Below, piece after piece: positions 53,988 through 63,435 of a DNA stretch of 64,000 bases. The stretch's first letter is position 1. Every line of letters starts with the position of its first letter. The position numbers and the translations under genes were made by a program. Below the pieces are notes generated by a model. That model ran no database searches, had not been told where the DNA came from, and worked only from the letters and a program-made list of their open reading frames with translations. This stretch comes from Sporosarcina pasteurii (lineage in GTDB: Bacteria; Bacillota; Bacilli; Bacillales_A; Planococcaceae): assembly GCF_041295575.1 (NCBI RefSeq), contig NZ_CP160452.1, forward strand, positions 1,116,001 to 1,180,000. Reading direction: 5' to 3'.

Positions 53988-54908
53988 TTGAAAAGTTTTC
54001 TTGTTATGCAAGGGCACACTTATAACGAAGAAAAAGAATTGGGTTTTATTTGGGCTGCGAAAAAAGATCGCAGTGGCATGCCTTCCCATTCATGGCAACG
54101 TTTGACTGATGTGAAAAAAGGGGACTTGGTTTTTCACTATGTGAATGGGCGTATTTTGGCGGTAAGTGTAGCAAAGGCTAGTTGTAAAATTGCTGATAGA
54201 CCATCGAATGATCAATCTATTGGTGGGCAGGCTGAAAAAGGATATTATGTTGAGCTAGAATATCATGAGCTTAACGTACCGATTCATATTCAGTCGAATT
54301 TTGATGAAATCCGTCCACTTTTGCCGATTAGGTATTCGCCATTTCAACTCAATAGCCATGGCAATCAAGGTTATCTGTATCCTTGCAATGAAAAATTAGC
54401 TGTTAAGCTGCTGGGAATAATTGCAGATGCCAACATTACTGAAGTGGAAGATGAACAATTAGAGTTCGCCATGAGTCCGGTTGTTCCGGTTGAAAGAGAT
54501 ATGTTGCTTCCGCTATTACATACTGCTGAGGCAAGAATGAGGACTAAAATCCGTCATAGTGAACAAAATTTCTGTAAGGACTTGATGCTGTTATGGGCTC
54601 ATCAATGTGTTCTATGCGGGATTGATTTACCTGAATTGCTGAAAGCTGTTCGATCAAAACCGTGGAAGGATAGTTCTGATGTGGAAAGGGTAGATCCGTA
54701 CAACGGATTATTACTTTGTGAAAATCATGCGGCTCTTTATGAAAATGGATTGATTGCTTTCGATGGACAGGGGAGACTCCATATTTCATCGCAATTGTCC
54801 GAAGAGGATTATGGAAGATACGACTTACATAAAAAAATGAAGATTGCCCGGCAAGAGAATCATAAGCAATATCTTAAGTGGCATAAAAGGCATTTGTTTA
54901 GAAGCTAA
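53988..54908 (+). CDS. EVE-like plus HNH protein, possible modification-dependent endonuclease (type IV-like)
   Basis: 306 residues. The N-terminal ~150 (FLVMQGHTYNEEKELGFIWAA…WQRLTDVKKGDLVFHYVNGRILAVSVA…GYYVELEY) look like an EVE/PUA-type domain that reads modified bases. The C-terminal part (200-270) is an HNH module: 'CVLCGIDLPELL', 'ERVDPYNGLLLCENHAALYENGLIAFD'. Proteins of this layout cut modified DNA. The first HNH His, normally in A-x-H-I-x-P-W, is replaced: the text is AVRSKPW with Arg222. TTG start with GGGAG 10 nt upstream. It stands alone; it may have lost cleavage or use another residue. Confidence 0.75.
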   Translation: MKSFLVMQGHTYNEEKELGFIWAAKKDRSGMPSHSWQRLTDVKKGDLVFHYVNGRILAVSVAKASCKIADRPSNDQSIGGQAEKGYYVELEYHELNVPIHIQSNFDEIRPLLPIRYSPFQLNSHGNQGYLYPCNEKLAVKLLGIIADANITEVEDEQLEFAMSPVVPVERDMLLPLLHTAEARMRTKIRHSEQNFCKDLMLLWAHQCVLCGIDLPELLKAVRSKPWKDSSDVERVDPYNGLLLCENHAALYENGLIAFDGQGRLHISSQLSEEDYGRYDLHKKMKIARQENHKQYLKWHKRHLFRS

Positions 54909-55004
54909 AGGCGAAAAATATAAATTGTAAAACCTATAAAGCCGTCCAGAAGGGTTTGAAGGAAAATTTTTGCTAGAATTGATTATTAATATTTCTGTTG
55001 AACT

Positions 55005-55043
55005 AAAAAAGAGTAGCATCTACGATAGATGCTACTCTTTTTT
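55005..55043. terminator. Bidirectional terminator between HNH gene and abgA
   Basis: Perfect stem AAAAGAGTAGCATCTA / TAGATGCTACTCTTTT with a CGA loop and T-runs on both strands. Confidence 0.88.
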
Positions 55044-55122
55044 CGTGTTTCCCGGGAAATAAATCCCTAAAAGCATGTTTTGCAATTTGTTTCTTTTCGA
55101 CTGCATCCTGAATGGACATACC

Positions 55123-56412
55123 TTAAGATTGCTTCTCCACCTTGCCGAACTTACATGCGGTTTCGAATAATATTTCCACAGCAGGAAGAAGGGTATCTTC
55201 ATCAATATCAAATTTTTCATGATGATGGCCTGCAGCTAGGTCTGTGCCGAAAATGCAGTATGTTGCTTGTCCTCCACGTTCTTGCACGGCATTTAAGAAA
55301 TAAGTTGCATCTTCGGATCCGGCATTATCTTCACTTAACAGCGTAACATTTTCGATGAAAGAGTGCTGATTGGCGATTTGAGCTAATTCTTTTGCCAGCT
55401 GCTCAGAGCATTTGCAACTGATTGCCTCTCCTGCAAGCTCAATGGTCTGTTCAACGTCATACATACGAGCTGCTCCGTCGACAATATTTTCTATCTGTTC
55501 TTTCATATAGTCATTTACTTCGCTCGTTTCTCCGCGTGTTTCCACTTTCATCGTTGCATGATTTGCGACAATATTTCTGCCGGAACCTGCATGAAGTTCA
55601 CCGACATTCACACGGGAATCGCCACTCGAATGCCGACTCACAGCATGCATATTTAAAGCGGCACTTGCTGCGGCGAGTAAAGCATTTTTTCCTTTTTGAG
55701 GTTCACTTCCGGCATGGGAAGATTTTCCAGAAAATGTGATATCCAGCTTGGACGTAGCTAAAAAGCCGTTATTCGCCGCAACGAAATGGTGTTTCGGTAC
55801 ACCTGTGCCTATATGGGCGGCAATAAAATAATCAACATCATCTACCACGCCAGCGGATGCCATGGCTTTTGCCCCTCTTGTTCCTTCTTCCGCCGGCTGG
55901 AAAATGAGTTTAATCACACCAGTAAGCTGCGCTTGATGTTCCGACAGTAGCGTCGCTAATCCTAGCCCAATTGCGGTATGCGCATCATGTCCACAAGCAT
56001 GCATTGTACCTTCAGAAATTGAGCGAAATCCTAAGTGCATAGGCGCATGATCGAATGAATCAGACTCTACAATTGGCAACGCATCCATATCGAAACGGAA
56101 GGCAACGGTAGGTCCAGGACGATTTGTCTGAAGTGAAGCGACAATCCCTGTGTAACCCTCCTGGAAGAAGGGAAGAAAACGCTCGATAGCTCCATGTTGC
56201 TTTGCCCATAAGACATGGTTGTCCGTTATTTCTGCATTTGGTTTCCCCATACATGCTTCTTCCTTCATAACACTTTTACCCATTTGTAAGTCGAAGCCTA
56301 ATTCATCTAGCACGCTCGCTACAATAGATGCCGTTCTCATTTCTAAAAATCCTTGTTCAGGAAAGCGGTGGAAATTCCTACGCCAGTTAATAACTTGTTC
56401 TTCTAGTTGCAT
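55123..56412 (-). CDS. abgA: M20 peptidase, p-aminobenzoyl-glutamate hydrolase subunit A-like
   Basis: 429 residues; length and the insertion at ~45-90 match AbgA (436 in E. coli). Di-metal motifs are 'TMHACGHDAHTAIGLG' near residue 145, 'QPAEEGTRGAKAM' and 'GKSSHAGSEPQKGKNALL'; 'LSEDNAGSEDATYFL' is near the end. With AbgB it splits p-aminobenzoyl-glutamate, a folate breakdown product, or a similar N-acyl amino acid. GGAGGG precedes the ATG. It is the last gene of abgB-abgT-abgA, 42 bp after abgT. A mostly deleted relic of its second copy lies at 61696-61869. Confidence 0.85.
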   Translation of the reverse strand: MQLEEQVINWRRNFHRFPEQGFLEMRTASIVASVLDELGFDLQMGKSVMKEEACMGKPNAEITDNHVLWAKQHGAIERFLPFFQEGYTGIVASLQTNRPGPTVAFRFDMDALPIVESDSFDHAPMHLGFRSISEGTMHACGHDAHTAIGLGLATLLSEHQAQLTGVIKLIFQPAEEGTRGAKAMASAGVVDDVDYFIAAHIGTGVPKHHFVAANNGFLATSKLDITFSGKSSHAGSEPQKGKNALLAAASAALNMHAVSRHSSGDSRVNVGELHAGSGRNIVANHATMKVETRGETSEVNDYMKEQIENIVDGAARMYDVEQTIELAGEAISCKCSEQLAKELAQIANQHSFIENVTLLSEDNAGSEDATYFLNAVQERGGQATYCIFGTDLAAGHHHEKFDIDEDTLLPAVEILFETACKFGKVEKQS

Positions 56413-56454
56413 AAAAATCCCTCCATCTAAACTGATGACCGCTCATTCAATAGA

Positions 56455-57966
56455 TTAATAACGAGCATGAATTCCTGGACCGAATGGAATTCCAAAGTAA
56501 TAGAATGCAATAATTAAAATGATCCATGTAATTAAGAAAGCAATGGAATAGGGCAACATAAGTGAAATATATGTGCCAATACTTGCCTTTTTATCGTAAC
56601 GCTGCATAAATGCTAATACGATTACCATGTATGGAAACAGGGGAGTAATGATATTGGTTGAAGAATCCCCGACCCGGTAAGCCACTTGCGTAAAGGCTGG
56701 ATGGTATCCGAGTTGCATAAACATCGGCACGAATATTGGAGCCTCAATTGCCCATTTAGCTGAACCGGATGTTAAGAGGAAGTTCAACATGGATGTAAAG
56801 ATAATGTACGCTATAATAAGTGGCAACCCTGTAAAATTAATACTTTCAAGTAGTTCTGCTCCGTTGACTGCGAGCCATGTGCCAAGATTGGACCAATTAA
56901 AGTAGGCAGTGAACTGTGCGATGGCAAAAACAAGTACGATATAGCTCGACATATCCTTGATTGATTCGGCCATATAATGACTCACGTCTTTACTGGACTT
57001 GATGGTTCCAACGACAATACCAAATGTGATCCCGATAATTAAGAAGAAGAATAAAATAATCGGAATGATGCCATCGAGAAATGGCGATGGAATAAGTCCT
57101 CCTTCTTCGTTGGTCAGTGGACTATTCGGTATGAAAATTGTCCCAACAATTATCAATACATAAATGAGTCCCGCAATTAAAGAATAAATAAATGCTTTTT
57201 TAGTTTGTGGCAAATCTTCTGTTTTGTCTTCTTCAATCGCCTCGCCAGTATATTTTCCCAGCCTAGGCTCGATTAAGCGTGTTGTGACAAGTCCTCCAAC
57301 AAACGTGAGCGCAAATACAGATACGATATTGAAAAACCAATTATCAACAGGAGTAACGGTCATTGTTTCATCGACAAAACGTGCCGCTTCAGTTGAAATA
57401 CCAGCAAGCAATGCGTCTGTTCCAGCTACAAATAAATTCGCTGTAAATCCTGCACCAGCACCAGCAAACCCTGCGGCAAGACCAGCAAGCGGGTGGCGGC
57501 CTACTTTATAAAAGACAAGTGCTGCTAAAGGAGGAACTAAAACAATAGCAGCATCAGAAGCAAGATTACCCATGATACCTACAAAAACAACTGTATATGT
57601 CAGTAAGTAGGGTGGTGATTTTAAAATTGTTTTCCGAACAGCATAATCTAGCATACCAACTTTTTCAGCTAATCCAACCCCTAGCATCATCACTAATACT
57701 AATCCTAGTGGTGCAAATCCTGTGAAGTTATCCAACATCGAGGTTAGGATAAATTGCAATCCTTCAGCGGAGATTAAACTTTTAATGGGAAGTGTTTCTC
57801 CGTTTCCGGGATGAACAACAGATGCATTGAATAGGCTAAAGCACCATGAAATGATGATCATAAAAACAGCTAAGCCAATGAATATCGCAAATGGATCAGG
57901 AAGTTTATTTCCTACACGTTCGACAAGATCTAAAAATCTTTGAAATAACTTTCTTTTTTCTTTCAT
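56455..57966 (-). CDS. abgT: AbgT family transporter, copy 1
   Basis: 503 residues (508 in E. coli AbgT) with about 12 helices including two re-entrant hairpins. Family features: 'RVGNKLPDPFAIFIGLAV', 'GFAPLGLVLVMMLGVGLAEKVG', 'LASDAAIVLVPPLAALVFYKVGRHPLAGLAAGFAGAGAGFTANLFVAGTD', 'TSGSAKWAIEAPIFVPMFM' and 'YRVGDSSTNIITPLFPY'. Imports p-aminobenzoyl-glutamate; some members export sulfonamides. GAGGTGA precedes the ATG. About nine residues in ten match the second copy at 61912. Confidence 0.92.
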   Translation of the reverse strand: MKEKRKLFQRFLDLVERVGNKLPDPFAIFIGLAVFMIIISWCFSLFNASVVHPGNGETLPIKSLISAEGLQFILTSMLDNFTGFAPLGLVLVMMLGVGLAEKVGMLDYAVRKTILKSPPYLLTYTVVFVGIMGNLASDAAIVLVPPLAALVFYKVGRHPLAGLAAGFAGAGAGFTANLFVAGTDALLAGISTEAARFVDETMTVTPVDNWFFNIVSVFALTFVGGLVTTRLIEPRLGKYTGEAIEEDKTEDLPQTKKAFIYSLIAGLIYVLIIVGTIFIPNSPLTNEEGGLIPSPFLDGIIPIILFFFLIIGITFGIVVGTIKSSKDVSHYMAESIKDMSSYIVLVFAIAQFTAYFNWSNLGTWLAVNGAELLESINFTGLPLIIAYIIFTSMLNFLLTSGSAKWAIEAPIFVPMFMQLGYHPAFTQVAYRVGDSSTNIITPLFPYMVIVLAFMQRYDKKASIGTYISLMLPYSIAFLITWIILIIAFYYFGIPFGPGIHARY

Positions 57967-57975
57967 AAATTCACC

Positions 57976-59418
57976 TCATATTTTCTTTCCATTTAATGTT
58001 GTAGGTCTGATGTCTTTCCCAATTGGACTTCTGTATGGATGTTTTGCTTGGAATTGGAAAAATTCATCTTGTATTTTCTTTAACTCTTCTTTGGAGGTAA
58101 GGAGGTTAATACCAGTCAATGCCATCGCAGCGGCGGCACGTAACATTCCTTTATGAGCAAAACTAGATAAACCTTGTGCCGTCATTTGCCATGTATGCAG
58201 TGGAGTGGCAAGGGTACTTGTCGCTGCTGTTAATTGCGCGGTAGGCACAACCCAACTGACGTCCGCCACATCAGTAGAACCAAAGAAAATTTCTTCGGAT
58301 TCTTTGTAATCGGATATAGAATCAGAGAGGTGTTTTCCTTCGAACTCACTACCATCCCCGATATAGCCGAATCCTCTCATCAAATCGATATAGAAATCTT
58401 GTTCGTCTTGTGTGAAAGTGTCCCATATTTGTTTAGCGTAAGCCTTTTCTTCATATGTCGGTTCATCAGCCCCAATGGTTTTAAAGCTCTTATGTAGCAA
58501 GGCTTCTAAACTTCTATTAGGCACATAATTGGAACAAGCTTTGTGGAACTCAACGGTTACTTTGGTTTCTGTCATTAAAGCTGCACCTTCAGCTATCTTG
58601 CAAATACGTTGGTAAATGCCTTCTACTTGATCTATTTTCGGGGCCCTTATTAAATAAAGGACTTCTGCATTTGGTTGAACAACTGCTGGAGAAAAACCGC
58701 CGGTGTTCGTCACTGCATAATGGACCCGAGCATCTTGAATAATATGCTCCCGTAAATAGTTGACGCCGACGTTCATTAATTCAACAGCATCTAGCGCACT
58801 TCGCCCTAAATGAGGAGAATTTGCAGCGTGAGCAGCAACACCTTCAAAATGAAAGGAGACTTGGTAATTTGCGAGCGTTGGTAAACTCATAATGGCGTTC
58901 GCAGGGGAGGGGTGCCATGTTAATGCCGCATCAACGCCTTCAAAGGCATTTTCCCGCACCATAAATGTTTTACCAGAACCGCCTTCTTCTCCAGGACAGC
59001 CATAAAAAATAACGGTTCCGGAAAGATCATTTTCTTCAAGATAAGCTTTCGCTGCACAGGCAGCTGCAAACGCGCCTGTACCTAGTAAGTTATGACCGCA
59101 ACCATGCCCGATATCAGACATTCCTTCAATCTGTTCTTGTTGAGTTGCACATGGTTTTTGGTTCAAACCTGGAAGGGCATCGAATTCTCCTAAAAATGAA
59201 ATGACAGGTTTCCCAGCACCATAAGTCGCTTTAAAAGCGGTTGGGATATTCGCGATATTGCGCTCTACTGTAAAACCTTGTCTTTCGCATTCAGTCATTA
59301 GGAAATGAGCAGATTCATATTCTTCGAAACGTGTTTCAGGATGATTGAAAATGTATTCTGATACTTGTTCAAAATAATCTTTTTTGTTTTCGATATATTC
59401 TTTGATGAATGTGTGCAA
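57976..59418 (-). CDS. abgB: M20 peptidase, p-aminobenzoyl-glutamate hydrolase subunit B-like
   Basis: 480 residues (481 in E. coli AbgB). Motifs include 'VISFLGEFDALPGLNQ', 'GHGCGHNLLGTGAFAAACA', 'CPGEEGGSGKTFMVRE', 'GVAAHAANSPHLGRSALDA' and 'GSTDVADVSWVVPTAQ'. The start is a TTG with GGAGG 7 nt upstream. First gene of the abgB-abgT-abgA operon; abgT follows after 9 bp. Its duplicate at 63436-63928 is a pseudogene, so this is the only working copy here. Confidence 0.88.
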   Translation of the reverse strand: MHTFIKEYIENKKDYFEQVSEYIFNHPETRFEEYESAHFLMTECERQGFTVERNIANIPTAFKATYGAGKPVISFLGEFDALPGLNQKPCATQQEQIEGMSDIGHGCGHNLLGTGAFAAACAAKAYLEENDLSGTVIFYGCPGEEGGSGKTFMVRENAFEGVDAALTWHPSPANAIMSLPTLANYQVSFHFEGVAAHAANSPHLGRSALDAVELMNVGVNYLREHIIQDARVHYAVTNTGGFSPAVVQPNAEVLYLIRAPKIDQVEGIYQRICKIAEGAALMTETKVTVEFHKACSNYVPNRSLEALLHKSFKTIGADEPTYEEKAYAKQIWDTFTQDEQDFYIDLMRGFGYIGDGSEFEGKHLSDSISDYKESEEIFFGSTDVADVSWVVPTAQLTAATSTLATPLHTWQMTAQGLSSFAHKGMLRAAAAMALTGINLLTSKEELKKIQDEFFQFQAKHPYRSPIGKDIRPTTLNGKKI

Positions 59419-59439
59419 TGAAATGCCTCCTATTTTATT

Positions 59440-59890
59440 CTATTGAAATTGAGTACTGGAACAGTTAGTCGGATCTTATAAGCTGCAAGAAATCTCGCAC
59501 CATTTAACAAGGACTGACTATCAGTGTTCTCTGCGGGGGATGGTTGATGCCTTGATGACAAGGAATAAACAATAGACCGCTTAGACCATGCCGTGTTCAT
59601 CGCATCGTGGCCTGTGCTATCCATAAACGCTTAAGAAAGATTTGATTATTAGCACAATTCCGTGAAATCTTCTTGGCGATTCACATCTAGTGCGTTTTCC
59701 AGCACACGACCTTGTTCGATAAATTGTTCGTTCTAGCGCGTCTGTTGGCAGTTTCGCTTTTTAAAACTGTTCCAATTTAAACCATAATGATGAACAGCTT
59801 CCTCAAGTGTGATGCCGCGATTCATGTCGTCTGGTAGATTTAATTGCAAAGTTTCCTTGATCCAATATAAAGATTCTCCATTGTTATCAA
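59440..59890 (-). pseudogene. Decayed M20 N-carbamoylase-type hydrolase
   Basis: Pieces of a HyuC/AmaB-like protein appear in order on the minus strand but in broken frames: 'DDMNRGITLEEAVHHYGLNW' (59771-59828), 'IEQGRVLENALDV' (59670-59730, the family's HIEQG-x-VLE motif), and 'GHDAMNTA…PAENTDSQSLLNGARFLAAY' (59480-59625, the C-terminal GHDA and pre-dimer end). Large internal parts are missing and several stops interrupt it. Related to the intact gene at 15727 only as a family member. Confidence 0.6.
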
Positions 59891-59899
59891 CCTTTCAAA

Positions 59900-60420
59900 A
59901 GATTTTTTGAAGAAAACAGATATACCGTCTTTATCTTGTTTTAGTTGAGGATCAGTGGACTCTGAATTATCGAGAGAATTATTAGTAAATTAAGACTATT
60001 GAATGTGGTCCCTAGTGTCTTATCCCGAGGCTAATTAATTTTACTCCTTCTACAACAGATAGCATTACGCCAATCATTTCAGCAGTTTCTATAAGAATAG
60101 ATGGGGCTGCTGACATGAATTTGAGAATTTTATTTATTTATCATACAAGTGCGATAGGTAAATTTCAATAGTAAATTTTCCTAAATCAAATGGGCGACTC
60201 CGTAATCTAACCTTCTATACATACACTAAAGTTGCATGAATTCAGAGAGAATCCCATCGCTACAACATTTTTTGGTATTCCACTGTTGATGTTTATTGGA
60301 ATAATTGAATTGTTATAAGACGCACATAGGTACTCTTCAATATTTTCCTGAGCGCCCGAGTAACACCTTGTAATTTTTCCACTACAGTAATTTAGACAAA
60401 AAAATTGCACCTCCAATTGT
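59900..60420. other. Gene-poor region with possible coding relics
   Basis: Short stop-free minus-strand stretches (for example MSAAPSILIETAEMIG at about 60070-60118, and a 69-codon frame at 60207-60416) look like decayed coding DNA, but I do not recognise a family and no start signals are present. Confidence 0.25.
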
Positions 60421-60491
60421 TAAATGGTGTCTAACAAATGGGGTGCAGTTCACTCCAGAAGGGGTTTGCGTCTTGCAGTGATAAGTTTTCA

Positions 60492-61331
60492 TTACGATTT
60501 CGAAATTTCCCTAAATCCTTCGCCGAAAACGTCACGAACGTCATGAATGGCGATAAATGCTTCTTGATCTGCCTCTTTCACAATGTTCTTCAGTTTAACC
60601 ACTTCTCGGCTGCTAATGATGATATACAGAATGTCCTTTTTGTCTTTTGTATAGTAGCCATGCCCCGCAAAGACGGTCACACCTCTGCCCATGAATACAT
60701 TCACTTGCTGTGCAATTTGGTCTGGATGTTTTGAAATAATCGTAACCGCTTTTTTCATGCTGAAACCTTCGATAATGACTTCCATCACTTTTGTACCGAT
60801 GTATAGCATCACAATTGTCAGCATCACTTTTTCAGCACCGATAATAAAATAGGATGATAAAACGACGATTAAATCAAAAAATAACAAGCCATAGCTGATA
60901 CTCCAGCCGAAAAATTTGTTCGTCATACTCGCAAGGATTGTTGTACCAGCTGTCGTGCCGCCAACGCGAATAATGAGCCCAATGCCAACGCCTGCAAATA
61001 CACCGCCAAAAATTGTGTTTACAATAATTTCATCTGACGCAATCCGCCAGTCCGATGTGATATGTAAAAAGAGCGAGTTGAATAAAACAGCAATAATCGT
61101 GTAAATGGTTGTATTTCTGCTTAAAAATTTATAACCCACAATAAGCAAAATACCGTTGAGCACTAAGTTTACGAGTCCAGGCGACCAGCCATAAAGATAA
61201 TAAGCAATAATCGTCAGGCCAGTTACGCCACCTTCTCCAAGGTCATTCGGAATGACGAAAAGATTTACAGCTAACGCAAAAATAAAAGCCCCTGCAATAA
61301 TAAAGAGAAAGTCGACCATTCTTTTTTTCAT
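60492..61331 (-). CDS. YitT family membrane protein (DUF2179)
   Basis: 279 residues with five or six N-terminal membrane helices ('FLFIIAGAFIFALAVNLFVIPNDLGEGGVTGLTIIAYYL', 'GVFAGVGIGLIIRVGGTTAGTTILA') and a C-terminal soluble DUF2179 domain (about 195-279: 'KAVTIISKHPDQIAQQVNVFMGRGVTVFAGHG'). Family members are common in Firmicutes; the function is unclear, possibly transport. It sits between the two abg clusters and is not part of them. Confidence 0.9.
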   Translation of the reverse strand: MKKRMVDFLFIIAGAFIFALAVNLFVIPNDLGEGGVTGLTIIAYYLYGWSPGLVNLVLNGILLIVGYKFLSRNTTIYTIIAVLFNSLFLHITSDWRIASDEIIVNTIFGGVFAGVGIGLIIRVGGTTAGTTILASMTNKFFGWSISYGLLFFDLIVVLSSYFIIGAEKVMLTIVMLYIGTKVMEVIIEGFSMKKAVTIISKHPDQIAQQVNVFMGRGVTVFAGHGYYTKDKKDILYIIISSREVVKLKNIVKEADQEAFIAIHDVRDVFGEGFREISKS

Positions 61332-61639
61332 ATACTAACCGCCCATCTGCCAAAAATTCGGATATGATAAATCTTTCTAAACTTTACCGCACCTTCTGCG
61401 AATATCTCTTTAATTTACCATCAAAGGCCTGTATAAGTCAATGTACAGACAAACAACTATAACAGAGGTGAGTTTTTAAAGTCTTTCTTATTAAGGTTTG
61501 TACAATATACTTATTTTTATTCGTGAAGTGGTACGGACATAATATTTGAGCTAAGTACTAATCAACCATTCCATTCTATATTTAACTAATCTCGCAAGGA
61601 CTGTCTCATAGGAAGTTAAACGCTCAAAAAACAAAAGAA

Positions 61640-61675
61640 AATGCTGAAACGCTTATAAAACAGCGTTTCAGCATT
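61640..61675. terminator. Bidirectional terminator after the second abg cluster
   Basis: Perfect 14-bp stem AATGCTGAAACGCT / AGCGTTTCAGCATT with an 8-nt loop and T-runs on both sides. Confidence 0.88.
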
Positions 61676-61695
61676 TTAATATCAAGGAATAATCC

Positions 61696-61869
61696 TTAAC
61701 TTCTCCCAACCTGACAAGCAGTTTCAAACAATATCTCCACAGCCGGAAGAAGGGGATCTTCACTAATATCAAATTGTTCATGATGGTGTCCCGCAGGAAG
61801 GTCTGTGCCAAAAATGCAGTAAGTTGCTTGGCCTCCTCGTTCTTGGACAGCTTTTTCTTCTAATTGCAT
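61696..61869 (-). pseudogene. abgA relic with large in-frame deletion (second abg cluster)
   Basis: 57 codons: the start MQLEE of AbgA is fused directly to its last ~52 residues (KAVQERGGQATYCIFGTD…ETACQVGRS), removing about 370 codons without breaking frame. The ribosome binding site and ATG are intact, so the fragment could be translated, but all metal-binding motifs are gone. Confidence 0.88.
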
Positions 61870-61911
61870 AAAAACTCCTCCAAGTTCATTGATGCTCGCA
61901 TAATCAATATA

Positions 61912-63426
61912 TTAAAAACGAGCATGAATACCCGGTCCGAACGGGATACCAAAATAAAAGAATACAATAATTAATATAATCCATGTGACTAAGAAAGCAA
62001 TTGAATAGGGAAGCATGAGTGAAATATAGGTTCCAATACTTGCCTTTTTATCGTATCGCTGCATAAATGCCAATATAATGACCATGTAAGGAAAGAGTGG
62101 GGTAATGATATTGGTTGAAGAATCCCCGACTCGATAGGCTACTTGAGTAAACGCAGGATGATAGCCAAGCTGCATAAACATTGGAATGAATATTGGCGCT
62201 TCAATGGCCCATTTTGCAGAACCAGATGTGATCAGGAAGTTTAACAGTGATGTAAAGAGTATATAACCTACAATAAGCGGTAACCCTGTAAAGTTGATAC
62301 TTTCTAGTAATTCCGCACCGTTTACTGCGACCCATGTCCCTAGATTGGACCAATTAAAATAGGCAGTGAACTGTGCAATGGCAAAAACAAGTACAATATA
62401 GCTCGACATGTCCTTAATTGACTCGGTCATATAGAAACTTACGTCTTTACTAGACTTGATTTTCCCGACAGAAATTCCAAAAGTTATTCCGATAATCACG
62501 AAAAAGAATAAAATAAGCGGAACGATACCAGCGAGAAATGGGGAGGGAATGAGTCCGCCATCTTCGTTCGTCAATGGACTATTCGGAATGAAAATTGCAC
62601 CCGCGATAATTAATATATAAATGAGTCCAGCAAGCATCGAAAAAATAAATGCTCTTTTCGTTTGGGGCAAATTTTCGGTTGTTTCTTCCTCAATCGCATC
62701 CCCTTTATACGTGCCGAGTCTAGGCTCAATAAAACGGGTTGTTATAAGTCCACCGACAATCGTAAGAACAAACATAGATACGATGTTGAAAAACCAGTTA
62801 TCAACAGGTGTGACCGTCATTGTTTCATCTATAAAACGTGCAGCTTCGGTTGATATACCAGCAAGTAATGCGTCTGTTCCAGCAATAAATAAATTTGCTG
62901 TAAATCCTGCACCAGCACCGGCAAATCCTGCTGCTAAACCGGCAAGCGGATGGCGACCAACTTTATAAAAAACGAGTGCTGCTAATGGAGGGATTAAAAC
63001 GATGGCAGCATCAGACGCGAGATTTCCCATAATCCCGACAAATACTACTGTGTATGTCAGCAAGTATGGTGGTGATTTTAGAATTGTTTTCCGTACAGCA
63101 TAATCGAGTAAACCAACTTTTTCTGCTAATCCAACCCCTAACATCATAACCAACACTAATCCTAACGGTGCAAAACCTGTAAAGTTGTCCAACATCGAGG
63201 TCAGGATGAATTGCAAGCCTTCTCCAGAAATTAAGCTTTTAATGGGAAGCGTTTCTCCATTTCCGGGATGGATCACAGAGGCATTAAATAAGCTGAAACA
63301 CCAAGAAATAATTATCATCATCACTGCAAGGCCAACGAATATAGCAAATGGATCAGGAAGTCTATTTCCTACTCGCTCGACAATATCTAGAAACCTTTGA
63401 AACAAGCTTCTTTTTTCTTCCATCAT
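61912..63426 (-). CDS. abgT: AbgT family transporter, copy 2
   Basis: 504 residues, intact, with the same motifs as copy 1 ('RVGNRLPDPFAIFVGLAV', 'LASDAAIVLIPPLAALVFYKVG', 'TSGSAKWAIEAPIF'). Changes from copy 1 are mostly conservative (V/I, A/G, K/R), so protein function has been under selection since duplication. GAGGTGA precedes the ATGATG start. It is the only intact gene of the second abg cluster; both hydrolase genes beside it are broken. Confidence 0.92.
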   Translation of the reverse strand: MMEEKRSLFQRFLDIVERVGNRLPDPFAIFVGLAVMMIIISWCFSLFNASVIHPGNGETLPIKSLISGEGLQFILTSMLDNFTGFAPLGLVLVMMLGVGLAEKVGLLDYAVRKTILKSPPYLLTYTVVFVGIMGNLASDAAIVLIPPLAALVFYKVGRHPLAGLAAGFAGAGAGFTANLFIAGTDALLAGISTEAARFIDETMTVTPVDNWFFNIVSMFVLTIVGGLITTRFIEPRLGTYKGDAIEEETTENLPQTKRAFIFSMLAGLIYILIIAGAIFIPNSPLTNEDGGLIPSPFLAGIVPLILFFFVIIGITFGISVGKIKSSKDVSFYMTESIKDMSSYIVLVFAIAQFTAYFNWSNLGTWVAVNGAELLESINFTGLPLIVGYILFTSLLNFLITSGSAKWAIEAPIFIPMFMQLGYHPAFTQVAYRVGDSSTNIITPLFPYMVIILAFMQRYDKKASIGTYISLMLPYSIAFLVTWIILIIVFFYFGIPFGPGIHARF

Positions 63427-63435
63427 TTCACCTCA

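Noticed and set aside
55005-55120. 38-codon minus-strand frame after abgA (MSIQDAVEKKQ…)
   Set aside because: It runs through the bidirectional terminator, and only a weak AAGG stands before its ATG; probably chance or a tiny relic.
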